Positions 11,171 to 22,160 of a stretch of 64,000 nucleotides of DNA are shown piece by piece. How positions within the stretch are numbered: position 1 is the first letter of the stretch; every line of letters begins with the position of its first letter. The stretch is taken from NCBI GenBank assembly GCA_037783545.1, contig JBBELK010001063.1, forward strand, positions 62,001 through 126,000, written 5' to 3'. The notes under the pieces were generated by a model, which did no database searches, was not told the DNA's origin, and was given only the letters and a program-made list of their open reading frames with translations. The DNA comes from Henricia sp. BOLD:AAB3569. Lineage: Eukaryota; Echinodermata; Asteroidea; Spinulosida; Echinasteridae. Both the position numbers and the translations under genes were made by a program.

Positions 11171-11357
11171 GCCTGGTTTCCATATCATCAAAACAAACGC
11201 AGAGAGTACCGCAAACTAGTCATAAACTGCAACGCAGGGAATCGGCAAAGTTGAACCAAGTTAACTTTGCCGATTGTTTCCGTCAGTGTTTACGTTGCAG
11301 TTGTTTAATTGTGTCTAGTCTGCGTGTGCGCGTTACGATTATATGGAAACTAGGCTT
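11169..11357. mobile_element. MITE with AAGCCTGGTTTCCATAT ends
   Basis: AAGCCTGGTTTCCATAT at the left is mirrored by ATATGGAAACTAGGCTT at the right. An internal palindrome (CGGCAAAGTTGAACCAAGTTAACTTTGCCG type) is present. There is no ORF of interest. Confidence 0.7.
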
Positions 11358-11529
11358 GTATGGATTCCACAGTGAAGAATTCATTGCGTCGTCTCTGTAA
11401 ACAGTGCGCATTTTATGTTTGGAATCAAAATGTACGCTGGTGTTCATGGTGTTGGTGGATGCAAAATAACGCATGCATCTGTGTGCAGTGATGACACAAT
11501 GCTACAATATGTAATCATAACATGATGAG

Positions 11530-11875
11530 GTACCGTGGCCGACTCACAATACTTGGGTGAAAAGTTGGGGTTGCGGGTTAGATACCCGGCTGGGGTGCTT
11601 AATCCCTGAGCAAGGTGATTAATCACAATTGCTTCATCCTTCAGAAGAGATGTAAAGCCGTTGGTCCAGTGAGTTAGGTAAAACACATCAGTCCTTTACC
11701 TGGTCCTTTTTACGAAAGAAACTTTAGGTACGGTGTGCGTTCTTTTGTGAAGAGCAAAGGGATTCCCCGGTGTCTCTAGGCCGTTTCTAATTCATCTTGA
11801 GTTTCCTCACGCTTGCGAGCGACAGTGCAATTGGCGCTTTTGGGGAATCCTTAAGAAGGTGCTCTGTTCAACAGG
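11530..11875 (+). mobile_element. SINE, copy 1
   Basis: GTTGCGGGTTAGATACCCGGC is a damaged B-box arm, followed by CCCTGAGCAAGGTGATTAATCACAATTGCTTC and a body containing AAGCCGTTGGTCCAGTG and GGGATTCCCCGGTGTCTCT. The reverse complement of 58360-58690 matches through head and body, and there the B box reads GGGTTCGAACC. The CTTGAGCAAGGCAC core is a feature of several deuterostome SINE families; assignment to a named family is not attempted. Confidence 0.65.
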
Positions 11876-12411
11876 TTGAGTTTAAAGTAAGAAAAATTGC
11901 ATTGATAATTCACTCAAATGAGATATTTTGAAAAAGTGGACTGTACATGTACATGATTTTTATGGTTTGATCATTCTACGAGAAATTACCAAATTGTTGA
12001 GTGAAAAGTCAACCTCATAATGTGCATTTATAACATGTATTAACCAGTTAACCCCGGGATTATTTCAAACATTGCAATTTTTAGTTGAAGCAAGGATGAA
12101 GGAAAACAACTGAACTCATTATCTCCTTCGCAGCGGCTCACCATTTTCCAATTCATTCCCCTGGAGCAGGATACTGCACTAGCAGTTTTGGTTATGCAGT
12201 ATACATGTCTCTGGGGCTGCAGACTTAATAACTAGTTTTTATAAATACATTTTATTTCCCAAGTCCGGTCACAAGTCATTTTCTCCAGAGTCAAAAACCC
12301 AAAACTGACTTGAGCCCAAGCCAACAGGTTGAGAGACCAGCTCTATCTGCCCTGGTAGTACTGACCCATGGGCTAGTTCTGTATAACATCCTCTGAGACA
12401 CTCTCACTTAA

Positions 12412-12850
12412 AACTGCATGTGGGTCTTTCCACAGTAAAGGGGGCATTTTGGCAACACAGACCATATTTTTCGAAAAAATACCTTTGTCTGGTTTCAAAA
12501 TAAAAGAAATAAGTTGTTCTGAAGAGATAACTTAGGCCCCGAAATGGTTACAAATAGTGTGAAAACATGCCTTTCTAAAAACCCTGTGTACAATATAACA
12601 CTCGTAATACAGCCTAAAATGTAACAAGTGTTCCATCCCGGGTACGCTCGTTATATTGGAAATTTGTACACAGGATCTGTAAAAAGGCATATTGTCGCAC
12701 TATTTGTAACCTTTTTTGGGCCTAAGTTATCTCTTCAGAACAACTGAAACTTATTTCTTTTATTTTGAGACCAGACAAAGGTATTTTCTGGAAAATATGG
12801 TCTGTGTTGCCAAAATGCCACCTTTACCGTAAAAAGACCCATATGCAGTT
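12412..12850. mobile_element. Long palindromic element with arms of about 185 bp
   Basis: The left arm begins AACTGCATGTGGGTCTTT and contains GCATTTTGGCAACACAGACC. The right arm is its reverse complement with scattered mismatches, ending AAAAGACCCATATGCAGTT. The centre has CCATCCCGGGTACGCTCGTT. It is a foldback-type MITE. Confidence 0.8.
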
Positions 12851-14029
12851 CCCCGTCGCGAAGGGGTTAACCATGCACTGTAAAGTATTTTTGTTATGCC
12901 GATGCACTGCTGTTGTATACCCCAATGTCGATTTGTTATGAACTGTTTTGGCCATTTCCCTTAGTCTTTACTGAAGACGTTAACTGTCTGTGTTTGTCAC
13001 ACGTTCATGTGAGCCATTTGCATGCCCAATAGAGGGCGCACTTCAAGTACTTGTATTTGGACTGTCGTACGTGTGGATTTGGACTCAGTTAACGTCTTTA
13101 CGATCTTGGCATTTGAGGGCGGGACCAGACTATGCTAATATCAGATGATGTTTGCATTATTCATTGTCGTGGTTGGTGATTGACGGAAGATTGTAAAATA
13201 ATATATGCATCAGCAAAGAGTTCACAACGCGTAAGGTCAACAGGTCAACTGTTCGGTAAACATACATAAAATTTGCCGAACATGTGAGCCGTTTTACAGG
13301 CGAGTTTCCCGGTCCAGCTTCCGCGTTGTGAACTGAGCCTCAGATCTAGAATGACTGAAGCGTACGGTATGCCAAATATGGGAACTAGAATCCAGAGGGG
13401 AAGTGAGGTCACCCCACCCTCCACCCCCATCTATCCCCGCCCCCCCCCCCCCCCCCCCCCCCCTCCCCCTCCCCCGATCTGAGTAACAAAGAAATGAAAA
13501 TTGTCCTAATATAAAGAAGAGATGACATCCAAATCAAACAATCAAAGTCTTAATTTGTTGTTTTTCTTGCTCTTATGATGATATTTATTATTCAACTCAC
13601 TGCTTTCATCTGCCCTTACTCGATCAGTAAACTACCTTTACTAGTATCTGTTGTTTTTATTAATTGTTTGTGCAACGGATATTTCATGCAAACATTTCTG
13701 ACCTGGTTTAAGTCAATTGCAGAATTATGGACAAGGTTGAAATTTATTCACTCCTGCACTCGGTGTGCACTTATCCTGAATATCTATTCACAAAAGTACC
13801 AGCATTTTATTTTTTTTTTTTTCATAATTTTGCTAATATAACAATAACGGTTTGGGCCAATATAGCCACTCGATAGTGATTAGTCTGCTTTTTTGGCAAT
13901 CCTTCGATCTGGGGTGCCAACACAATTTGTCTAGGTGATTTGTGTAATTGTCATTGTCATCACATTGTGTGCATGATTAATGTTTAGTCCCCAAAACCAA
14001 AATCATAATACCCATGTACAAAGTAGGGG
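12851..14029. other. No recognised gene; contains a C-homopolymer tract at 13436-13475
   Basis: Only short ORFs without similarity are visible. The run of mostly C at 13436-13475 is a simple repeat that is prone to assembly error. A stretch near 12960-13090 contains TTAACTGTCTGTGTTTG and a distant AACGTC mirror, too weak to call. Confidence 0.4.
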
Positions 14030-14560
14030 AGGGTGGGGTTAGTTGGAACATTTTTCACAAAATCGACTATAAAACACTAACATAATTTAGTAACCCTAAA
14101 TTCCTAGGGTTAATGTAAAATCATATTGATTTTGAAGGATTGAGGAGTGTTGGGGTTAAAGAAAAAACAACCGTACCACTTCAAGCATACATAATATTTT
14201 GGGCTACAAATTAATGGAGCTTATACAATGTTACGACTCGCTGGTTTCTCGGATAATCCACCTTGAACATGACCATGTCAGCTGTTCCGACTAGCCCCAC
14301 CTATGGGGTAAGTTGAAACATGGTATGTTGTCATTTAAAAACTACAGGACTTCTGTGATCACCCTAATTAGCAAGGCATACACTTAAGCTGTAAATTGGG
14401 GTGCTAATCAACTCTTTGGGGTACAGGGAGTCATTGACAACTGCTCGCATGTATATAGTTGCCACCTTCGGGACTGGCAACTATAAACAGGTGGCCTGTT
14501 TCATGTGGTCAATGAAACATGTTCCAACTATAGCCCCCTCATTTTGTTCCAACTAAACCC
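14030..14560. repeat. Inverted and direct copies of a GGGGTTAGTTGGAACA motif
   Basis: GTGGGGTTAGTTGGAACA near 14034 is mirrored by TGTTCCGACTAGCCCCAC near 14282-14300. It recurs as GGGGTAAGTTGAAACATG (14305), CATGTTCCAACTATAGCCCC (14518) and TGTTCCAACTAAACCC (14550). It is probably a decayed DNA transposon. The interior has no ORF. Confidence 0.4.
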
Positions 14561-15725
14561 GCTGGCCTGTTTAAAAAACAGGGACTACAATTTGACATCT
14601 CGTTAACCTCATTTTGTACTCAAAAACTAGTCAAGTGAATCTATGAACATCATTAGCATACAATGCAATATTTCTTAAAAATAACTGATGCCGTGGAAGA
14701 AAATATAAATGTTTCAACATACCCACTGTTCCAAGTAAACACCTCTCTTCTACTAATGGTGAATAGCTGTATTTTGATAATTGTTTTCATGTTATGAACA
14801 AGTTAAGTGCCCTCTGCCAAGTTTTTTTAAAATAACTGCATGCATCATACATGTAGGCCTACAAAATGCCATGTGCAGTAAAACAATGACACAGTGACTG
14901 TGATTTTCATAAACAGTATTATTACTAAATTTACATGTCTTTTTTCATAAGTTTGGGATTTGTTTCAGTACTTGTATGTGTTTATATACTGTTTGTATAA
15001 CTAGGCCTACAAGTCGGCAATCCATAATTGCTGAAATAAGCAAATGTAAACCAAACCAGTACAACCAAGATTAAAACCTTTTGTTTCAAGACAATTTTAA
15101 ATACTGATTTAATGTTGTTTTTTTTTACTTGGATGCAAATATCCTGCCTGCACCAAGTGCTGCAGTAAAGTGCGACTGCTTATTCTCTGTAAACAGACCT
15201 CAGATCCGGAATGCAGTAATTAATCTCTGACAATATCACGTCTGCTCTTTCAACTACGCGTGTTCAAGGCTGTGATTTTTGGATAATCATTTTTTTAATG
15301 AAATGGCACGAAAATGTACAATGCTAAAGCGAAAAATTATTTAGTAAATCCCAGTGGTCATGCATAGATTCAAGTAGTCTTGATGCAAGACCGAATTTAC
15401 TGTTAGAGTTCGCGATCCCCACATTGTTCATTTTAGCCGCCAGGGGCGTACCTACACTTACAACGTGAACTCGAAAACTCGGTCTTGATTACTCCGTAAG
15501 AAAAAAGTTCGATAACCTTTATGGAAGCACATGAATAATTAAACAGCAAGGTCAAAAATTATGGGCGCCTGCGTAGAAGAGAAAGCGATGCCTCCATAAA
15601 TAGGTCATGTGGGATGGTAACTTGCCGTGTACATTACGTGTGCAGTGATTCACCGTGCCGCGCGAAAATGATATCGGGCCGTTTTCGTGCAGTGACCGTG
15701 GTGCATGGCCTGCCGAGAAGCGGCA
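14561..15725. other. No recognised gene
   Basis: AT-rich, with short ORFs only and no repeat relation seen within this window. Confidence 0.4.
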
Positions 15726-16780
15726 TTTCTCATTTTTATCATCAAACTTGTTCGAACATGCATTGTTTATTTTTTATTTAATACAAAATAAAGACGTTTA
15801 TAGTGGTCGGATATGGAATTCAACCTACAAATTCAAATTATTTCTGCACTTATATTGAACTAATGAATCAGACAATGTTGACGAACATTTCCTTGGACAA
15901 TGTTGGACAGCAGTGGGAAAAAATTTAAAAATCATGAAAATTTCTCTCTCTCTTATAGTTTTTACACCATGGTTTTTACAACCAAACTAACATTTTACGT
16001 GGTTTTATAACAATGGAAATCCAGGCTGGGGCCTAAAATTAGACATGTCATAATTTTATTTCTCATTTTTATCATCAAACTTGTTCTAACATGCATTGTT
16101 TATTTTTCATTTAATACAAAATAAAGACGTTTATAGTGGTCGGGTATGGAATTCAACCTACAAATTCAAATTATTTCTGCACCTGAAGTTAAATATTGAA
16201 CTAATGAATCAGACAATGTTGACGAACATTTCCTTGGACAATGTTGGACAGCAGTGGAAAAAATCATGAAAATTTCTCTCTCTCTTATAGTTTTTACACC
16301 ATGGTTTTTACAACCAAACTAGCATTTTACGTGGTTTTATAACAATGGAAATTCAGGCCGAGGGCCTAAAATTAGACATGTCATAATTTTATTTCTCATT
16401 TTTATCATCAAACTTGTTCTAACAAGCATTGTTTATTTTTCATTTAATATAAAATAAAGACGTTTATAGTGGTCGGATATGGAATTCAACCTAAAAATTC
16501 AAATTATTTCTGCACTTGAAGTGAAATGTTGAACTAATGAATCAGACAATGTTGACGAACATTTCCTTGGACAATGTTGGAGAGCAGTGGGAAAACATTT
16601 AAAAATCATGAACATTTCTCTCTCTTAGTTTTTACACCATGGTTTTTACAACTAAACTAAAATTTTACATGGCTTTATAACAATGGAAATCCAGGCTGGG
16701 GGCCTAAAATCAGACATGTCATAATTTTATTTCTTATTTTTATCATCAAACTTGTTCTAACATGCATTGTTTATTTTTCA
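15726..16780 (+). repeat. Tandem satellite, unit about 333 bp, three full copies and a partial fourth
   Basis: The phrase TTTCTCATTTTTATCATC starts at 15726, 16059 and 16392, and as a variant at 16730 (spacing 333, 333, 338). Units include AATAAAGACGTTTATAGTGG, CAGACAATGTTGACGAACAT and TTTTTACACCATGGTTTTTAC. Copies differ by substitutions and small indels. Confidence 0.9.
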
Positions 16781-17158
16781 TTTACAGAATAAAGACGTTT
16801 ATAGTGGTCGGATATGGAATTCAACCTAAATTTAATAAGGGCATTTAGAAATTTTTTAAAATCTGCCCAACAATTTATAATACTTCAAACATTGTGTACA
16901 AAGCATGTGATAGTGAGTGAAATTAGTAGTTTTTAAGAAAGTGGGTGGTTCTTCACTCAGTCTTTCATTTACAGAATAAAGACGTTTATAGTGGTCGGAT
17001 ATGGAATTCAACCTAAAAATTTAATAAGGGCATTTTGAATTTTGTTTAAATCTGCCCAACAATTTATAATACTTCAAACATTGTGTACAAAGCATGTGCA
17101 TGATAGCAGTGAGTGAAATTAGTAGTTTTTAAGAAAGTGGGTGGTTCTTCACTCAGAT
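16781..17158 (+). repeat. Second tandem repeat, unit about 187 bp, two copies, sharing a segment with the 333-bp satellite
   Basis: TTTACAGAATAAAGACG starts at 16781 and 16968. Each unit begins with the AATAAAGACGTTTATAGTGGTCGG segment of the 333-bp satellite, then carries a different tail (TTTAATAAGGGCATTT…AAGAAAGTGGGTGGTTC). The two repeats therefore share a head and differ in the rest. Confidence 0.85.
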
Positions 17159-17524
17159 TAATTCACTCCTAAATTTCGGGTTTTTTTCTATCATATCTGA
17201 ACTAACTGATGCTTGCAAGTCATTTTAGGGAAAAATAGTAGTGGATAACTTCTCTGAAATCGTTTAGCACTTTTTGTTTACCGAAGCCAATAATATGAAA
17301 AGCATGCCATAGTATAGAGGAGAAGAAAACAATCCCAGTCGTTTTCTTCCTCCATGCGTAAGCGATGAAAAAAAATCGTGACCATGCAGAAAATGCCCTA
17401 AGAAAATCTCTAAATGCCAGTCTTTGATAGCCTTTGAACTTTTCGATTCCCAACTTGGAACGAAATGCTTCGTCTTCACTGGCCGCCCAATCATCACACC
17501 CGACCGTAGACCCGTTCACGGGTC
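17159..17524. other. No recognised gene
   Basis: Small ORFs without similarity only. Confidence 0.4.
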
Positions 17525-17690
17525 TAAAGCCCGCCGCACACCTTTGCGATTTACCGGCCCATCGGACACCGGACCATCGGATCCGGAAAAATCAAACAAG
17601 TTTGATTTGCTCCGGTCTATAGCGTACGGTCAGACCGGCCCGAATTGTTTCAGCGCACACCTAAATCGCAAAGGTGTGCGGCGGGCTTAA
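17525..17690. mobile_element. TAA-flanked MITE (AGCCCGCCGCACACCTTTGCG ends)
   Basis: TAA-AGCCCGCCGCACACCTTTG at the left is mirrored by CAAAGGTGTGCGGCGGGCT-TAA at the right. A 3-bp TWA target duplication is typical of PIF/Harbinger elements. The interior is CpG-rich with CCGGACCATCGGATCCGG. Confidence 0.8.
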
Positions 17691-19081
17691 CCCGACCGTA
17701 CGAGCAACGCAGGCCGGCAAGCGGCAAGGCCCGGATCGGACGGTACAGGCGAGCCACTGAGTGCAACGCGCAAGATAGCTTTATCCGTGGACAACGTGCT
17801 TGCCTCATATCATGTTTGCCTGCTGACTGCTGATCGATCGATCGATCAGCGACTGGAAAAGCAGCGACATTTGTATGCACTGTCCTGTCCAGTACGTACT
17901 CTGGGTACCAGACAGACCAGAGCTGTTGTGAATTATGGAAATTAGATGACGTCACGCATTTCAACGTGTCACACAAAGGTATGCCAGGAATTCGCTCGGT
18001 ATTTTGCGAGCGATTTATACGGAATATGAAAGACTGTCTTTTCGACTGTATTTCAGGTGCGCCCTCTGGCGGCCAATGGTGAATAGTCTATGTACATCGT
18101 GTATTGCGCGCAAAAAGGCAGTCTTTCCGAAAGACTAAGATTCAAGTCAAACTACCAGGGCAATGTGAGGGAATTTAGTGCAGTGAATGTGCACAAAATC
18201 AAACAAACCAAACAACGTAAATATTGGATGTCATTAATTTTTCCATATCAGACATATCAACATCACTTTAGTACATGTATGTTGCAGATTAGATGTAAAC
18301 AATCCACAGTTTGTAGAAGGAACAGCATGTGTAGGCCTATAAATAATCCTCCATGATGGTAATGGGGTCATTCTGTTGCATATACTTGTACATGTATAGT
18401 TCTTTTTTTAATCTGATGATATGTTGTCCAATAAAAAAACAGTAATGTAAATCTCAAACAAGACCTATGCTATCAACAGGATTGATAAAAATGTAACATT
18501 GTGTCATATAGGAAATTTGTACAACAAAAGGTCTGTTATTTCCTTTCTTTGCTGTACATGTATGGGCATCTCTTTTTTATTTAATCGTCTTGTACTGATG
18601 TGCTTTTTTAGAAAACATGATTGCATTATTTCAGAAAGATGAACTGCAAACAAGAATAGGCAAAGAATCTCTTAGGTCATTTCAGACTGTTTTGTGATGC
18701 AAACAGGCTCTCAATTTAAGAGATGTCCAGTCAAGGACATAAACATCATATTAAAATTCCATTCTGTGAATTTCTGTTTATACCCTGGATGACACGTTCT
18801 TTCCTTTATTGGTCAAGTGGTACTATATACAATGTGTTTACTGACCGGGTACATGGACGTGTGTTGAGATTTTGTTTTGCCCTGGTATTTGTGAATGTTT
18901 AAATTAGTCTGTTGTTGAGACTATAACTCGAACACTTTACTGTCAAACTTGAACATACAGTTTGTGATGATGTACTTTATTTTCGACCGAAAACAGTCGA
19001 GCAGGCCGAGAGGAAAAGGAGTATAGGCTGGGCATAGCTCGAGACCCTGTGGAAAAATACAGGGGGCTTGATTTCATCTAA
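17691..19081. other. No recognised gene
   Basis: Contains a (GATC) tetranucleotide run at about 17833-17848 and short ORFs only. I see no domain or repeat relation. Confidence 0.4.
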
Positions 19082-19375
19082 TGCACCTATCAATTGTTGT
19101 CCCCACCTAGGGGATGGGGATTTGGTTTTTATGCCCCAGGGTGGGGATTTTGTCACCTAATTTTTTTCCAGGGGTTGGAAATTTGTCACTCGGAAATTGA
19201 CAATCCCCACCTCGTTTGTGGGGTAGACCTAGCCAAGGTTACCTAGCTCGAATTGTATCCGATGTGGTAATCTGTTAAGACAGATTACCACATGATAAAA
19301 TTCGAGCCGAGGTAACCTTGGCTAGGGTAGCCCGGGGTGGGGGAGGGGGAGGGGGTTGGACAATTGATAGACCTG
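19082..19375. mobile_element. MITE with TGCACCTATCAATTG ends, carrying a nested hairpin
   Basis: TGCACCTATCAATTGTTG at the left and CAATTGATAGACCTGTA at the right are the ends of the family at 59808-60094. Internal GGTGGGGATTTTGTCACC and AATCCCCACCTC are shared. The nested 101-bp hairpin at 19227-19327 interrupts it. Confidence 0.75.
19227..19327. mobile_element. Hairpin MITE nested in another MITE, with TAG target duplication
   Basis: ACCTAGCCAAGGTTACC…GGTAACCTTGGCTAGGG forms a nearly uninterrupted stem whose centre is TGTGGTAATCTG/CAGATTACCACA. TAG lies on both sides (19224-19226 and 19328-19330). The sister MITE has a single GGGGTAGCCCGGGG at 60049-60062, which is the empty site. Confidence 0.85.
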
Positions 19376-19849
19376 TATAAGAAAATTATTAATATGGTTT
19401 TCCCTTCCAAAATTAGCCTTTTTTTAAACATCGGGGTAACCTCTCAACATTTCCCCTCTTATTTGTCTGTTTTTATAACCTTTTTATTTGGTTTAGAGAT
19501 CGTTTATCTATATAATTTAATTCAAGACGAGTAACAAGCTATAACGCGCCAGGGTACTGAAATCCCCATGTGAAATCCCGGCGGCCGTTAGCCGGGAAGC
19601 CGACCGTATCGATAGCTGCCTGCGCCTGCAGGCAGTGCGGTGTTGCCTGGCCCGGGCGCAGCGCTTGATTGTCCGCAAATTTTCCCAATGCCGAGTTTTC
19701 CCTACACGTCAAAAATAACACTTGGGGCTGTTGACTCGATCAACCCAACAGACATCCCGCAGGCATTTTACACACACATAAACCTGTTTTACGTTTGCCT
19801 AATGAATAATTCACGCTATGGTCCCAACCTAATCACTGATTGGCTCCCT

Positions 19850-20130
19850 TGGATTTCCAAGGGAGAAATAATGAAAAAGTTAAGAATTGCTGCCAAGATT
19901 GCCAAGACCTTCGTGAAGGTCCAGTATCGTATGCACCACTGGTATCGATACCAGTGCAACGAATACGTACTACCGCTACGAATACACAAAATAATCGATT
20001 AAAATGTATGAAAAAACGCCCGCAATAGTTTCGCGCACTGTTTATCGCGCGCTGTGGTTATTCTGTAAAGCAACAACAAAAACTAACACGAAGGTCTTGG
20101 AGCCAAGACTACATTTCCCTCGGAGAGTGT
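19850..20130. repeat. Inverted repeat pair (CCAAGACCTTCGTG / CACGAAGGTCTTGG)
   Basis: TCCAAGGGAGAAA…GCCAAGACCTTCGTG on the left is mirrored by CACGAAGGTCTTGGAGCC…TTTCCCTCGGA on the right. A palindrome ACTGGTATCGATACCAGT lies between. This is probably a decayed MITE. The ORF running through the left arm has no similarity. Confidence 0.45.
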
Positions 20131-20410
20131 AGACGTCAAACGCAGTAACAAACGAATTTCCCCGAAACGTGTTTACTAGTCCACCACTACGTTATACACC
20201 GATGCGGAAATCTTGGCGTGTTTACACGTCCTCCAGCGTCCAGTGGTTTAAAACAATGTACAATTTAACAGTTTAACCAGTCTTTCTCAAAAGTAGTAAA
20301 AAGTGAAAGATAGATAAGTGAAACACACATATTGTAAATGGTAGATTGTGAAAATGCCATTGATACAGAAAATAAAATTACATTGTGTAGAGAGATTTCA
20401 TACACCGTAG

Positions 20411-20722
20411 TGCACAACGATTTGTAGCATGCACATTGCAGCCAATCAGTGCACAACGATTTGTAGCATGCACATTGCAGCCATTCAGTGCACAACGATT
20501 TGTAGCATGCACATTGCAGCCAATCGGTGTACAGCGATTTGTAGCATGCACATCGCAGCCAATCGGTGCACAACGATTTGTAGCATGCACATTGCAGCCA
20601 TTCAGTGCACAACGATTTGTAGCATGCACATTGCAGCCAATCAGTGCACAACGATTTGTAGCATGCACATTGCAGCCAATCAGTGCACAACGATTTGTAG
20701 CATGCACATTGCAGCCAATCTT
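20411..20722 (+). repeat. Eight-unit 39-bp minisatellite carrying CCAAT boxes
   Basis: The unit is GTGCACAACGATTTGTAGCA followed by TGCACATTGCAGCCAATCA. It is repeated eight times head to tail without spacers. Units 1, 3, 4, 6, 7 and 8 keep CCAAT in an AGCCAAT context that fits the NF-Y consensus; units 2 and 5 read CCATT. Units 3 and 4 share TCGG ends. Because 39 is a multiple of three, several frames stay open on both strands, and those ORFs are artefacts. It lies about 180 bp upstream of a candidate first exon. Confidence 0.9.
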
Positions 20723-20903
20723 GTGATCTTTAATGGGAATGCATAGTTCCGACCTGTCAATCAAGCCGAACCCGCCGACCAATCACAACAGAGCTAGCAG
20801 ACAGCGCCCACTCAGGTCAAAGTGCATTGCATCACGCGATTTTCTGCCCATATACAGTTTGTACATGTTGTATGCGCCAGTGACCGGGTGAATTTTGGTT
20901 TCA
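20723..20903 (+). promoter_or_regulatory. Candidate TATA-less promoter with further CCAAT boxes
   Basis: Directly after the 39-bp array come GTCAATCA (about 20756) and CGACCAATCAC (about 20777) in a relatively GC- and CpG-richer stretch, followed by a start codon at 20904 with a nearby splice donor. I see no TATA box in the right place. The promoter role is inferred from layout only. Confidence 0.35.
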
Positions 20904-20928
20904 ATGTCGGGCGATTCGCTGTTCAAAG
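20904..20928 (+). CDS. Candidate first coding exon (25 nt)
   Basis: ATG at 20904 opens a frame reading MSGDSLFK and is followed at once by the strong donor AAAG|GTAAGAAAG. Position, donor and CCAAT-rich upstream sequence fit a short first coding exon. No downstream exon is recognised in the following kilobases, so the gene is unidentified and may continue far to the right. Confidence 0.3.
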
Positions 20929-21807
20929 GTAAGAAAGCGAATTTTTATGAATATATGACCGTCATCCCTGCATTACCAGCCCTTTGCTCAGTGTGTGCTA
21001 CGGTAACTGTCGACCCTAAAACATAAATACATCTGTGCTTTCTATGCCGAGTCCCGTTACTTTGTACGTTGTCGCCATTTTTTGCGATGGCTTGTGAGCA
21101 CATAGCAACAGTATCTAAGGGGCGGGGTTAACTGGGCAATCTCGGAACTATGCATTGTGGTGGCAGCAAGCAAACTCGTTCTTTTCCATTATTTACGTCA
21201 TGTTTGAGCGAAGTGCGCATGCTAATTATTATAATGCCTAACAATGTAAAAGAACCACGTTATTTGCTACCACCACTTGTCTCAAAAGTCTGTCGGCTCT
21301 TGAGGGCAATCTTTCTTCATAAACTAGTATCGATACTAATTGTTTCATTGTTTGGATTATCATTTTTGAGTGATTGTATGACACAGATTTAAAACAATGG
21401 TAATTGGTTCTAAGTATTCATTGCAAAGTCACAGGGACATGCATAGTTGAGTATTTGTTGTTAGTGTAGAGCCACTGCCTAGGCAATCATTTTGCAGTTT
21501 ATAGGGTTCTGAGATTTGTTTGCACCAGTTATCAACCAATGCCTGTGTTTTTGTTGCAAAAGAAAGAAGAAAGTTTGGATATTGTTATAAAGGTATAATA
21601 ATACGGTACGTGCAGACGCAATAACATAAACAATCCTTTAAAAATGATGATTTGGAGTTAGGCTAATTTGTACTACCAAATTAAACTTTCAGTACAGTTT
21701 TTAACATGTAAATATTGACAATTTGAGATATTGTTAAAACAGATTCTTAATAGTGTGTCTTCCCCACTCCTAACCCCTCCTGTTTATTCATAGTTAATTG
21801 TGACATA
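20929..21807. other. No recognised gene
   Basis: If the exon ending at 20928 is real this would be intron. Only short ORFs without similarity are seen. Confidence 0.35.
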
Positions 21808-22160
21808 TTAAAGGAGTGTGTCCAAATCACATTTTTTAACTCCCCGCCCCCCCATTTTTCCCATGGATGTTGAGATTTTGTACCATATTTTTCGCCATAT
21901 TTTTCTCATTACAATTCAATAGTATCACGTTCGCAATCCGTATATTTTCAAGGATATCGTACAAAAAAACCACTGATGTTTTGTAAACTAATTTATATGG
22001 TTTATGAAGCAGTGCAGTAATTATACCAACCTGTTTGCTTCCACATCCAAATTGGAGATTGCAAATTCCATTTTTTTCTCTCCATGAATAGTATTTTGGT
22101 GAGGTTACATGTAGGCATACAAAATCTATTTTCTAGGAAAGTCTGAACACAACCCCCCTC
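21808..22160. mobile_element. TTAA MITE (AAGGAGYGTGTYCAGATCACA ends), copy 1, decayed
   Basis: TTAAAGGAGTGTGTCCAAATCAC at the left matches the ends at 33213-33555 and 46901-47189. Internal phrases AACTCCCC, TTGAGATTTT and GATATCGT are shared with the 33-kb copy. The right end shows GTCTGAACAC but lacks the terminal TTAA. Confidence 0.65.

Noticed and set aside
13436-13475. C-rich tract as a functional G4 or promoter element
   Set aside because: It is an almost pure homopolymer with no conserved context, best seen as a simple repeat of uncertain length.
19640-20002. 120-codon ORF on the plus strand
   Set aside because: No recognisable domain. It overlaps an inverted-repeat arm and shows no splice or start support.
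20411-20722. CRISPR-like array
   Set aside because: The 39-bp units are contiguous with no unique spacers, and the genome is clearly eukaryotic.
20265-20782. ORFs of 96-141 codons with Cys-rich repeated motifs on both strands
   Set aside because: They are translations of the 39-bp minisatellite, which is open in several frames simply because 39 is divisible by three.
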